DNA of 64,000 nucleotides, from contig JABYQR010000041.1 of NCBI GenBank assembly GCA_022592445.1, positions 124,001 to 188,000 of the forward strand. Direction: 5' to 3'. Position numbers and translations under genes: made by a program. This DNA is from Cytidiella melzeri (Eukaryota; Basidiomycota; Agaricomycetes; Polyporales; Irpicaceae). Position 1 is the first letter of the stretch. Each line of letters opens with the position of its first letter. The notes below the pieces were generated by a model, which was given only the letters and a program-made list of their open reading frames with translations, did no database searches and was not told the origin of the DNA. Positions 47,149-57,251 of this stretch are shown piece after piece.

Positions 47149-48823
47149 ATGTCCGACACTCCGCATATACTGCGAGCTGGCCCTTCTACGTCGGCCAGGT
47201 TTACCGGGAGCAGAAGAACGGTCGACGTCTCTCCTCGGGTACAGCACATGCTGTCCTTCGACACGGCCGACGTTGCTGCAGCGAAAGACATTTATCCCCG
47301 CTGGAAACGAGACCTATACCTCCTGCTAGAACACCCGACTACGTCTCAGTCAGCATTTATCATACATGTGGCCACGACTTTCTTGATTGTGTTGTCTGCT
47401 GCAGTGACAGTGTTAGAGACCATACCGTCATCTCACTATATTTCAGGAAGCTTCTGGTTCGGCGTGGAGACTAGTCTGGTGGCTCTGTTTACAGTGGAAT
47501 ATATCGCGAGAGTCATTGCGCATTCAAACACTTGGACGAGCTTCGCTAAATGGTTATTCTGTGAGTACTCATCATGGTCTACATGATTCTCTGCTAGAAC
47601 ACTTTCCTCCAGCTGTTTTCGGTATCATAGACTTACTGGGTATTCTACCTTACTATCTAGAGATAGCTCTAGGGCAGGATACTGTACGTTTCCTCAGCTA
47701 TTTGCCGCTTATCCTGCCTGATTTATGTAGTCAACGTTCTTCAGGTTCACCATTTTACGGACCTTTCGGCTGCTCCGTGTATTCAGGCCATTCAGAAATA
47801 ACAACACCATCCTAATGTAAGCCATCATTTCGGCTCGTACAGAGTAACCCATTCTGAGACCGAGTAGGACGATAGAAGTAATGTATCTCTCTTTCCGGCG
47901 ATCAGAACACGCGCTATTGGCTCTGGCTTTCTTTGTGGTTATGGTCTTAGTTGTGTTCAGCACACTGTTGTGAGTGACGTTCGTTTTGCAGCAGAGTATC
48001 CACTTTCTCATCCGCAACCAAGGTACTTTGCTGAGCGGGGCACGTGGGATGAAACGCTTGGCGTGTTTGTCAACAACGATGGCGACCCTAGCCAATTTGC
48101 CGTACGTGCCAATTTTCATTGATGTAAAATATTTCTCCAGACCCACTTATACTTCCACCCCCGCAGTCCATACCAGCCGCTGCTTGGTACGTATCAATTC
48201 ATAATCGATGCCGGTAACGCGGTTATTTGACGATATGACCGCAGGTTTGTACTAGTCAGTGAGTTTTCTTAGATTGGCCAAAACTAACTTTAATCTAACC
48301 GGGATGATAGCCATTACGACAGTTGGATATGGCGAAATCACCCCTAGATCTTTCCTAGGAAGACTCGTGACGGTGCCGCTGCTCGTCTTCGGACTGCTAC
48401 TTATCGCTCTGCCAACGTTCGTACTAGGACGAGAGTTCAGCATCGTGTGGGACTTAATGAAGGAACAACAGGTGGGTCTCCAGTCCGATCCCCGAATCGA
48501 CCATTCCCTTATGTCCAACCCAGAACGAAGAGGAGGATGGCATGTTAGCTGCGCCACCGGCATCGCCGCTAGTCCGATCTACGAACCGTTCAATGTGGGA
48601 CGTCCGCCTGGATACGCTCGCTGCCGAAGCTATGATGCCTCTCACCACTCTCAACCAGAGACATTCACATAGAGATCGCGCAGAGGTGTCGTCCCAGATA
48701 GCGGAGCTGCGGACGACGGTTGAGATGCAAGGAGACATGATAAGGAGGATGATGGAAATGATGGAAGGCAAGGGCAAACAAAGGGAGCAAATCCGGGATG
48801 AATTGTCCCCAAGTCGAAGCTGA
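47149..48823 (+). CDS. Voltage-gated potassium channel (six-helix, Kv-like)
   Basis: A voltage-gated K+ channel subunit. The cytosolic N-terminus lacks a recognisable T1/BTB assembly domain. S1 is AFIIHVATTFLIVLSAAVTVL, S2 GVETSLVALFTVEYIARVI, S3 IIDLLGILPYYLEI. After splicing, S4 reads FRFTILRTFRLLRVFRPFR, with arginines at every third position as a voltage sensor needs. S5 is ALLALAFFVVMVLVVFSTLL. The pore helix and selectivity filter (AAWFVLVTITTVGYGEITP) are assembled from three exons, with introns landing within the filter region. S6 is VPLLVFGLLLIALPTFVLG. The C-terminus contains a predicted coiled coil (SSQIAELRTTVEMQGDMIRRMMEMME), a plausible tetramer tether. Probably plasma membrane. 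About eight introns. Confidence 0.88.
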
Positions 48824-48962
48824 CTGGTACGTATACATGCAGTAGGCATGCCAGGGCCACAGCGTTACGTACCCACATTTGCACTGTACACACATCACCC
48901 GGTGATCAATTGCGTTGTCAGACAAACCTAAGTAGCGGCTGATCCGACCATAATGCCATGGC
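48824..48962. other. 3' flank of the potassium-channel gene
   Basis: No feature other than the probable 3' end of the channel transcript. Confidence 0.35.
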
Positions 48963-49028
48963 AGGTGGCGGCTGAGACTGGCGGAAACATACTGGCCAGT
49001 ATGTTTCCGCCAGTCTCAGCCGCCACCT
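48963..49028. repeat. 66-bp perfect palindrome without spacer
   Basis: Two 33-base arms are exact reverse complements with no base between them; the centre is ACTGGCCAGT. The symmetry stops cleanly at both ends (C at 48962 opposes C at 49029). The arms are GC-rich. It is in a non-coding spacer, so an RNA hairpin or cruciform is possible, but a foldback copying or assembly artefact is also possible. Confidence 0.9.
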
Positions 49029-49617
49029 CGGAGCTGTCTTGCGGTTAGCTTACAAGACCAGCATCCCGCGCGCTTCGGCTCCCACTCTGCTAATACAGAA
49101 CTTCCTTCGGACCCACTGTGCAATCCGCTACCGGTTACGGCTCTGCTGAGCACACAACCCGTTCCGGATTTATCGGAATATGCACGGGAGCACTTCCAGC
49201 GGCATGCAGCTTGAACTTACGACAAGCGAATGTGTCGATGGTCAACATGCTGCGTTACTCAAGGCGCGCTGTACGTATGCACAAAACACTCTAACGAACA
49301 TGCAGGGTTTCAAACTTTTCCCAAAAGTCCCCCTTTGAGCTCGCCAGGCTACACACTCCCGAGTTCCTGACTCTGACCCACACTCGCATCAAACCCACAT
49401 CGTTGTCCGCAGAGTATGCAGTGACCACAAACAACTAAGGGTTGTGTTTACACTGTAAGTCCTATATGTATACCCGTGCTTCAGACCGAAAGAGCTTTAA
49501 AAGCTCATGCAGCATCGCAAGTTCCCCCATCCAGTCCACTTTGCCTCCGTCTCCTTCCTCCTCGCACTGGCACCCGAGTCTCCTTCAAGTTCTCAAATTG
49601 AGAAGTAATCGCCCTTC
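49029..49617. promoter_or_regulatory. Upstream region of the short-chain dehydrogenase
   Basis: No reading frame with support. The last 120 bases are pyrimidine-rich with a TTTAAAAG motif near 49496-49503, a plausible core promoter about 120 bases before the ATG. Confidence 0.4.
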
Positions 49618-50529
49618 ATGATCATGCAACCTCAAGCCACCGTCGGTCCTCTCTCAGGCAAAGTCGCCATCGTCACCGGATCTTCTCGCTCCATAGGAGC
49701 AGCTATAGCACAGCGACTCGCGGCGGACGGTGCGAACGTCATCGTCAACTTCCACAAGATACCCGTAGACGCTGAGGTCACCGCGCAGGGCATAAACGCA
49801 CGAGAATCCGGAGGCAGGGCAGTGGTAGTCAAGGCGGACATGTCCACCGTCCAGGGCTGCCAGCACCTTCTGGACGAGTGCATAAGACACTTTGGGTTGC
49901 CAGACATCTTGGTCCTAAACGCTGCCGCGCTGAGCCACACGCGCCTGGCGAGCACGAGCGAGGAAGAGTTCGACACTACGTTCAACACTAACGTCAAGGG
50001 GCCGTTGTTTTTGGTCAAGGCGGCCGCCCCAAAGATGCAGCCAGGTTCGTGGTTGCCGTCCCTCTACAATTCGCAGAAAACGATTAGTTGACTGACGTTG
50101 CCTCTAACGACCGCAGGAAGCCGGATAATATTTATTTCTACGGCACTCACCCGCGCAACCACCGTCCTCCCGATGGCTCTCCTCTTCGCCATGTCGAAGG
50201 GTGCCCTCGAGCAGATGACGCGCGTGCTTGCGAAAGATCTCGGTGAACGGGGGATCACCGTTAATTGCGTCGCGCCAGGCCCGGTCGACACACCTGTTTT
50301 CCGTGCAGGCAAAACGGAACAGCAGATGAGATGGATCGCAGGCCTTGCGCCTCCAAACAGAGTCGGATTACCCGAGGATATTAGTCCAGCTGTGGCATTT
50401 CTGGTGTCGGAGGAGGCGAAATGGGTGAATGGCCAGACATTAGGAGTTAATGGGGTACGTTGCGACATTGGTAACTGTTTGAAGGCCCTGCCACTAATCA
50501 CGCCTTGCTCACAGGGTTTCATTGTATAA
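49618..50529 (+). CDS. Short-chain dehydrogenase/reductase with altered catalytic tyrosine
   Basis: A classical short-chain dehydrogenase/reductase, about 270 residues, three exons. The Rossmann start is KVAIVTGSSRSIGAAIAQRLA, where the usual third glycine position of TGxxxGxG is Ser. NAA(A) appears in LVLNAAALSH; the catalytic Asn region is FNTNVKGPLFLV; the Ser strand is IIFISTALT. The YxxxK motif reads FAMSK: the catalytic Tyr is Phe (TTC), while the Lys remains. The C-terminal part is normal (GITVNCVAPGPVDTPVF, DISPAVAFLVSEEAKWVNGQTLGVNG) and a last intron adds GFIV. Frame and splice sites are intact, so it is likely expressed; the substitution suggests weak or lost activity, or another role. 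Substrate unknown. Confidence 0.83.
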
Positions 50530-50695
50530 TTCAGCCGGGGGCGCTACCGTTGGTTTTCTCTTAATAATAGTGGTCATTCATTTCCGCAGCTCATGACCCT
50601 TTGACGAGTTTCAAAAGGTTTCTCACCACTTTGAGAGTTCAGGACATCCCACATAGATCATGGATTTTTGTGTAGCACGTCATGGCCACATGTAA
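50530..50695. other. Spacer between convergent genes
   Basis: Short tail-to-tail spacer; nothing seen besides 3' flanks. Confidence 0.4.
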
Positions 50696-52322
50696 TTAAG
50701 AAGCAAACATGGGATCGTAATAAATTCGTCTCACCCAGCGTCTTCTCCTCGTGAGACCATCTGCGAGCTTCCAATCCTCCAAAGGTGTAGACCGTGGGTC
50801 CATCCATGTGTCGTTGGTATACACCCATCCATCTATGTCGTCTGCAGTCGGCATCTTGCTAACGAGAAGATAACGATAGAGGACTCACTGTCATCCGTTT
50901 CCGTCGGACTGATCCAAGTCCCTTCAAGGTCGGGTCTCCAATCTTCTGTCTCGACGAATATCCAGCCGGGAGATAGCGAGAAGGTGAGGTTACTGCTGTA
51001 CATCAGCGGAAGAGGGTTCCATTCTCGATCAACACGAGCAGCAGAAGAAGCAAAAGAAAATCATGTTGATGAAACTGACCTCACGTCTCCGCTACCGTCG
51101 CCAGAAATCCCACTCCAACCATCCCTCCCTCGCGTCCAGGCCCTCCGTTCGCCTGGTCGCAGGTTATTCTTGCTCCACGCCGATTCTGTGAGAACGCTAT
51201 CGTCCGCGCCGGAAACGCCAGCCCACCGTTCGTTCTCCCATAGATACACCTCTTTCAGCTCAGATCGCCAGTGCTTGTCCTGGAGACAATCATTGTCGAT
51301 GAATCTTGCAAGACGTACGCGCGCTGTCTTCAGATGCGGCCGTATAAACTGCACACTTAGCGGTAGTAGGGTGCGTCGAGTGAATGGGTGTGTGAGGAAG
51401 AAGGGGATAATGCCACCAATGAGGAAAGTGATGCGAAGGGGTATAAGTTGTATAAGGGGTATGAGTATGATCGCCGACGCAGCAACGACTGTCAAGACCA
51501 CAGGGGTGACAGGCGACGTGTAGTTAAGATAGGCAATGGCAGGACAGATGAACTCATGGATGTCGGAACTGGGGTAAACGCTCAGCACAACCTGCGCACA
51601 GTAGTCACTAGATTCGGACTTACAACGCCCCCATGAGATTCTGTATGGCTTGCACATTCGAAAGCCAGTCTGTGCTCCATTCACTGACGGCTGCTGGAGG
51701 CGGGGGTGGGACACGGGCTCCTTTCAGGACTCCAGGTGCGTCTCGTTGAATGGAGGGGTTCCTCGCAAGGAGGATGCCGAGCAGAAGAAAAACAGGAAGC
51801 AACAAGGCAAGGCGGGAGAAAAGACCTGAGTGAAGATAAGTCCCAGGTACACATGAAGCCTGGGCCTGGGTTCGACGTACACAGGAAGGCGTATCCAGCG
51901 ATCCAGACAGAGGTATACTTCCAGCCCTTCCTCCACATGACGATCTCCTCCAAACGATCCTGAAGCCAAAACACAGGACCCGCTTTTGATACAAAGCGCT
52001 TGAAATTGACAGTGGTAATCGGTACAGAGAGCGGGTCTTTGGTCGAGAGTAGTTTCGGAGTCCCTTGAGAGGCTCTTGGTGTGGCTGAAGCATTCGCCGG
52101 CAGAGGGATCGCGGACGAAAGCAGGGCCTGCGAAAAGTTGAACACTGGACTCTTCGAAGGCGACATTGGTTCAGTAGGGCTGAGGTATACAGCCCTAGGC
52201 AATTTCTCCGGATGTGGAAGGGCGGTTGCAATCTTCATTGCTGGGCGAAGATCAGACGTCCGCTCGCGGGATTGAAGACGGGTTGCTGCAGCTGGCACTT
52301 CGACGTATTCCAGTGTGGCCAT
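50696..52322 (-). CDS. Peroxisomal membrane protein, Pex24/Pex23-like with dysferlin domain
   Basis: A Pex24p-type (Pex23/Pex28-32 family) protein with a dysferlin (DysF) domain. These ER/peroxisome membrane proteins control peroxisome number and size. N-terminal Pro/Ser-rich region from MATLEYVEVPAAATRL, then FKRFVSKAGPVFWLQDRLEEIVMWRKGWKYTSVWIAGYAFLC with a first helix. Further helices are LALLLPVFLLLGILLA, VTPVVLTVVAASAIILIPLIQL and ITFLIGGIIPFFLTHP. The DysF domain begins WRSELKEVYLWENERWAGVSG, followed by FSLSPGWIFVETEDWRPDLEGTW, and ends DGWVYTNDTWMDPRS, LADGLTRRRRWVRRIYY, with stop at 50696. The WENERW and WVYTND tryptophan blocks and the RRRRWVR run are diagnostic. The ATG at 52322 has a good context (CACCATGG); an upstream ATG would add 26 unconserved residues. 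Confidence 0.85.
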
Positions 52323-53032
52323 GGTGCAGCATGCAAATGACCTGTCCAATAAACGTGCATGCTCTTGGTAAGTATACCTTCCACATGCAGACAATGTCAC
52401 GTACTGCCTAGGAAGACTGGACTCTTGAACCTACTGCTGAGCCTGTATCACAGCCGACCGCGAACGTAGCGAGTACTGACTGAGTTTCACCTTGCAGTTG
52501 CAGTGTCCCCTAGTCCTGGCGATACAGATGAGTGATATGATACTAGTCACCCGGTGACAACGTTATCCGAGTCCTGAAGCGTTGTCACGCGCGCCACAAA
52601 GGCAGTGTCGGCATGCATTATGATCCACTTCATCGAAACACTTCCGAGGTGAGTCCCTGGTCTCCTGAATATTTATTGCTGCGGTACAGCTAGACCAGCG
52701 ACCACAAATCTTCATGGCTGTTGCAGTCTTGGTCATGGATGTTCTTGTAGAGGCAGGCGGCCGTGGCAGCAACGAGCCGTGTTGATAAACATAGGCCTGG
52801 CATATAACAGGAAACAAACGCCGCGACACGAGACAATCTAAAGACAACATGAGACAGGAACACAACATCACAAATTTCACTCCCTATTTTCTTGCTGCAG
52901 TTTCTGCGTGCTGTTTGTTGCCATCGGCACTGCACACAAACTGCAGGATTTATAGAGCTCCTTGCACCATCCTTCCACTTTAGCACACCTCCATTTCCCT
53001 CTCCACGTCTATTCATTGCTCCAGCGCTGGTC
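52323..53032. other. Intergenic and promoter of the small secreted-protein gene
   Basis: No supported gene. A TTTATAG box near 52949-52955 followed by a CT-rich run suits a promoter whose transcript starts near 52980 and carries the two leader introns described below. Confidence 0.4.
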
Positions 53033-53242
53033 GGTGAGTACATTGTTTCTGGCATTGCACTTGCCCCGGCTCACTGTACTCATATTGTTCTGACAGCTAG
53101 CTATCTTACTGTTGTGAGAAACCCAATTATTCAAGCCCTTTGACATCCTATATCAATTGGTAAGTACATTCTTGTCCATGTTGCACTTGCCTTGACTCAC
53201 TATACTGAACTGGTTCTCACAGATAGCTGTCTTGCTGTCTTG
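53033..53242 (+). repeat. Duplicated leader intron-exon unit
   Basis: Two similar segments 126 bases apart, each containing a GT(G/A)AGTACATT donor, a CTCACT(G/A)TACT branch-like stretch and a TC(T/)..ACAG acceptor. Both predicted introns are 63 bases (53034-53096 and 53160-53222). Each acceptor is followed by TAGCT(A/G)TCTT(A/G)CTGT. The copies differ at many sites, so the duplication is not recent. They lie in the 5' leader of the gene at 53287. Confidence 0.6.
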
Positions 53243-53286
53243 TCTTACCCTTCACCTGCCCTTCAACATCCCACCTGCATACCATC

Positions 53287-53700
53287 ATGCAGCTCCCATC
53301 CTCTCTCATTCTGTTGGCCACCATTGTTGCCAGTGCATTCCATATGCTTACTGTGTCTGCTTTCCCATATGGCAGCACAGATATCCGCCATGTAACATCC
53401 TCCAGCACCCCCAACTTGACAGGACGGGGCATACCCGCACACAACTCTGACAGTTCGCGTGTCTTACAGCCACCTGATCGCATCTTACAGACAAATGACC
53501 CGGCGGGAGAGGGGAATAAAGCCCCTTTTTATCAGACAGATGAGGGATCACAAGAGTGGCTGCTAGGTCCTTCAAACTCTGGCAATCCTCCAAAACCTGC
53601 CAAACACAACTCTGCCAGTGGGTGGCAAAAGTTTTGGACTGCCCTGAAAGCTATATTGGTTCCAACTCAAAATAACCTGAGGGAACACAGTCTCACTTGA
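53287..53700 (+). CDS. Small secreted protein, cysteine-free, 137 residues
   Basis: Not recognised. A single coding exon starting at ATG 53287. The first 25 residues are a clear signal peptide (SLILLATIVASAFHMLTVSA). The mature part is polar, Asn/Ser/Pro-rich and has no cysteine (NLTGRG could be N-glycosylated). Near the C-terminus lies a tryptophan-rich, positively charged amphipathic stretch, GWQKFWTALKAILVP. Such proteins are common among fungal small secreted proteins; a membrane-active or effector-like role is possible but unproven. Its leader carries two tandem related introns. Confidence 0.6.
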   Translation: MQLPSSLILLATIVASAFHMLTVSAFPYGSTDIRHVTSSSTPNLTGRGIPAHNSDSSRVLQPPDRILQTNDPAGEGNKAPFYQTDEGSQEWLLGPSNSGNPPKPAKHNSASGWQKFWTALKAILVPTQNNLREHSLT

Positions 53701-54128
53701 AGGTACTAGATTAGACTGCATTAGAAGTACTGGCATTTTGGTTTGTTTTTTGGACTTTGTACTTCTGTAACTTGTCTGTAACACTTGCAGAATACACTGC
53801 ATCGAGTTGGGAAAATCCTGTTCCACGAGTGAGAGCGGTACTCTCGGGCCTGGGTCAGCACCACAAGCTCCTCCTGGTGTGATGCGAGATGATGTGACTT
53901 GAATGCTATAAGATCATGTGAGATATATCTACTGAGACATAAGCACGGCCCTATCGCAGTAGTAAGTGTGCAGGTTATTGTCTGCTATTCACTGCGAACA
54001 CGAGATACCAGGTCGGTGAATGAGGTAGGTACTAGCACGCCCCGCCGCGCACTCTGCGCGACGAGGACTTTGTGGCGTGGAACAAGCTCGGGGATCCAGG
54101 TTGGGAAATATCAGCTCAACTTGCGACC
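53701..54128. other. Intergenic, with a possible GMC-oxidoreductase relic at 54048-54110
   Basis: 3' flank of the secreted-protein gene and leader of the next. The stretch 54048-54110 translates to RTLRDEDFVAWNKLGDPGW in the frame of the next gene, resembling the DxWxxLGNPGW segment of GMC oxidoreductases; no other part of such a gene was seen. Confidence 0.35.
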
Positions 54129-55352
54129 ATGAGCACTGTCCTCCGGCGAGGCACCGACGCTCAGGATATTGTCGCAAATCTGAATACTCTTCTACACACC
54201 CTCGCTATACCAGTGGTGCTGGAATTACCCAATGACCTGACGCCCTCGCTACTGGTCGCGATTCTCGAGTCGGTACTGCAGGACCGCCTGCCCATCTCGC
54301 AGGCGACTCGGGGAGCGAAGGACATTCAGTCAAGAGTGGAAACTATGAGAATATTTCTTGGAGTGCTGGAGAACGAGCTCGGGCAGGATGGTGCGAGCAA
54401 AGTAGATCCTCGGAAGCTAGCGACAGGAGGATGGGACGAGACGGTCATAGTTGGGGAATGTCTTGTGAGCGTCGGGCGGATATTTGGGCTCTCACACCAG
54501 TCATCTCCTTCTAGCTTAAAGGAAACTGCGACGGCCGAGTCCCCTCGCTCGGTGCCTATAGCAACAGCTGCCGACGACGATCCCAGTTTCGATATATTCT
54601 GGGCGCCGACTGCAAAGCAGCAGAGTGGTCACTCTCGCCATTCCGATAGCGGCAATGAAGCTACGCGGGAGCCAGTGCGCCGCCGTTTTTCTGACCACTC
54701 TACATCGACTGGTTTGGACGACTCAAGTTCATTTCGGTCTGGCTCTTCAGCCAGGCTAGCAGAATCAAGCTTCGCCAGCTCTGTCTATACCCCTCAGTCA
54801 TCCTCATCCTCGCTCCTGAAGTCCAGCCATATCTCTCCCAATACTGAGGATTCTCCTAAACCGCATTGGGCGACGACCTCATCGTCATCTGTCAGCACTA
54901 CCCCTCGCTGTATCCACGAGGTAGAAGACCTCGAAGTTGAACTCAGCCTGTCCTTAAACTCCAACGCGTCGCTTGCGGATACCTCTGAATGCGACTGCTC
55001 CACGAGGCCGTTGGAGCGCAAGGTTACTACTGCCAAGACACCCACGGTGCGGTATTCCGGCTGGATAGAGGCTGTGGACGATGAAGAGGAAGTTAGGTCA
55101 TTCGAAGCCAGTCGAAATGTCGTTGGCACATCGCGTTCGCCGCCGATGCGGTACTCCCGGACTATACCCCACTATGCAGGGCTGTCGCATCCTTCCACGC
55201 CAAAAACGCACACCCTCTTCAACTCCACATCTTCGCCTGGTCGAGTCCTGACCCGGCATAACTCGCCAACGCAGCACACGCTCGCTCTCATGAACGAGAG
55301 AGCGAAACTACTGGAAGAGCTCGCGAGCCTCAAAGCGTCGAAGCTGCGATGA
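54129..55352 (+). CDS. DUF5745-like protein with disordered tail and short coiled coil
   Basis: A 407-residue intronless protein. The N-terminal 120 residues form a helical domain of the type catalogued as fungal DUF5745: LNTLLHTLAIPVVLELPNDLTPSLLVAILESVLQDRLP, then MRIFLGVLENELG, DPRKLATGGWDETVIVGECL. This has a calponin-homology-like pattern found in centrosome and spindle-pole proteins; the name is from memory and function is inferred. About 230 residues of Ser/Thr-rich disordered sequence follow. The C-terminus ends with a short coiled coil (LMNERAKLLEELASLKASK). ATG 54129 is chosen because the longer open frame upstream has no ATG. Confidence 0.62.
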   Translation: MSTVLRRGTDAQDIVANLNTLLHTLAIPVVLELPNDLTPSLLVAILESVLQDRLPISQATRGAKDIQSRVETMRIFLGVLENELGQDGASKVDPRKLATGGWDETVIVGECLVSVGRIFGLSHQSSPSSLKETATAESPRSVPIATAADDDPSFDIFWAPTAKQQSGHSRHSDSGNEATREPVRRRFSDHSTSTGLDDSSSFRSGSSARLAESSFASSVYTPQSSSSSLLKSSHISPNTEDSPKPHWATTSSSSVSTTPRCIHEVEDLEVELSLSLNSNASLADTSECDCSTRPLERKVTTAKTPTVRYSGWIEAVDDEEEVRSFEASRNVVGTSRSPPMRYSRTIPHYAGLSHPSTPKTHTLFNSTSSPGRVLTRHNSPTQHTLALMNERAKLLEELASLKASKLR

Positions 55353-56687
55353 TTAGACCGGTTTGTTACTACACGCAACTGTACTCGGACCGAAATAATT
55401 GTCTATGTTATCATCTTCGTTAATATCCATATGCATCTGTGTACATCCCATGTGCTTGCGGGTCCACCAGACATAACTCGTACGTTATCGTGCTACTTTG
55501 CTGACAATGTTCCAATTAGGAGGCTGACAAGCGGCTGACCGCATGTGTAGGCCCCTCCGATATTATGCAGGTACCGAATGCAAGCCAACTCAGAATTTTG
55601 ACAACCCTAGGCACGCACTAGCTTAGGTTGCAGGCTCCCCATGATCGCAGCCGACGGCGATTGGATTGCCGAAGAGGTAGGCTGTCCAGGAAGAAATTGA
55701 CGGACTGTTTTCTTGAACACAATAGATTGCGACGGCCCATATTTACCTGTCTGGCTATCTCTCACCGCTCTCTCAGTTACCTAGGGAAATTGGAGTGCAG
55801 TGAACTCCGACGGAGCCGAGGCGCAATTTAACTGATCGTTGTTCACGCTACAAAGAGGGGTAGACTTGCTCGCAGCACATGCCTTGCAACTTGAGGACTT
55901 AGGAGTGTCTAGCAACATGGCCATTCCAACCCGCCGTCGCAACCGGTGGAGAGACAAAGTGACGTGCAAACAAGAGCAAACAAGGTACATGCACTCCAAG
56001 TTTGGCAATTGCGACTTTGCTCATGGTAACTCTCGGCGAGATCTTTCCAACTCTGCTGATATGCTGCAAGTACGGCTCGTAGGACGTTTAACTAGCAACG
56101 TCTTTCCGTCCAAATAACCTCCTAGGTGCTGTATTCACTCGCAAACTCATGCCCGTGGCCGTGCCATAGTTTCATTCGTATTTCGGAGCCTCAGGAGCCT
56201 GGATACTGAGGCAAGCAACAGATTACACCATCACTGCTCATGGTGGCGGTGGCAGTACCGCCACAGCGTGGTAGCACACACAGGCAACACACGTAGACAT
56301 CCGACTCGGCGATTTGACCCCCGGTACAACTCAAGTCGTCTACGGCGTGAATGTCGAGGAATACAACGCTGGCGAGCATTACGGCGATGTTCTGGCCGTC
56401 GACACTCAAACCTGCAGGCTGCGGGGAGCGGCGGACGTATGGCAGCCCCTAAGATTGAGATGAGGGACACAAAGCGGAGCGCCTGGACTTGCAACTTGGA
56501 GGGCGCATGCTGATCGAGAATCCCGAACTTTCCATCGCGGCCTGAAACGGGAGTCTTTGAGCTGCGCGGCGTCAGAGGCTGTGTACGAAGTATATATAGG
56601 ACTGAGCACACCCTCCCATATCCTCAGGCTTTTCTTCACAAATTTCCCCCTCCTCCTCACCCACTTCCTTTTACCTTCTCCGTAACG
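55353..56687. other. Intergenic, no gene confirmed
   Basis: About 1.3 kb. The minus strand has a TATATATA box near 56589-56596 and, below it, cysteine-rich open frames (56191-56450) faintly like a small secreted cysteine-rich gene, but no start, signal peptide and cysteine spacing agree in one frame. The right end is the CT-rich leader of the next gene. Confidence 0.4.
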
Positions 56688-57251
56688 ATGTCTTCCGCTT
56701 CAGTCATGACTTGTTTCCTTGTCATCTTCGCCGTTCTGTCTGCCCTTGTTTCAGCGTCCCCCGTCACTCAACGCGACGTGTTTGTGCCACCAATCACCTA
56801 CCCCCATGCCGGTACTGTCTGGAAGGTCGGTCAGAGGCACAATGTGACCTGGTGAGTCTCCACCGTTGAGCATCTAGCGAGGCATAACGATTGACATAGC
56901 TTTTCTCGCACAGGTCTCTCGCCGACGAGCCTGAACAAATAACGAATGGCTTGGGTCAAATCGTGTTGGCTCAAGGCGGCATCCTTATAGGTCTCGGTGA
57001 GTGAGCTCTGCCGGTGATCTCTTCTTCTGTTCTCACATACTCTAGATAACCCTCTCGCCGACAACTTTGACATTACCCTCGGTCGTTACGAGATCACCGT
57101 CCCTGATGTCCCCACGGGCAGTGACTACTCCCTCGTTCGTGAGTACTCAGAGTCAGGTGTTAACTGCTAGACGTTTTCTGACACCCAATTTCCCTGCCTA
57201 GTCTTTGGCGATTCGGGCAACTACAGCCCCGAGTTCACAATCACCAATTAA
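56688..57251 (+). CDS. Secreted Kre9/Knh1-like (Ser-Thr-rich GPI family) single-domain protein
   Basis: A secreted protein of about 130 residues. Exon 1 has a signal peptide (MTCFLVIFAVLSALVSA) followed by ITYPHAGTVWKVGQRHNVTW, the typical start of the Kre9/Knh1-type domain of Ser-Thr-rich GPI-anchored wall proteins. Later exons add ITNGLGQIVLAQGGILIGL, NFDITLGRYEITVPDVPTGSDYSLVLFGDSGNYSPEFTIT. The last GTGAGT intron restores LVLFGDSGN exactly. Unlike many relatives it stops right after the domain, with no Ser/Thr-rich stem or hydrophobic GPI signal, so it should be freely secreted or loosely bound to the wall. Three introns; leader is strongly pyrimidine-rich. Confidence 0.78.

Noticed and set aside
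56191..56620. Hydrophobin-like gene on the minus strand
   Set aside because: A TATA box and cysteine-rich frame are present, but the eight-cysteine hydrophobin pattern, a start codon and a signal peptide do not occur together in one spliceable frame.
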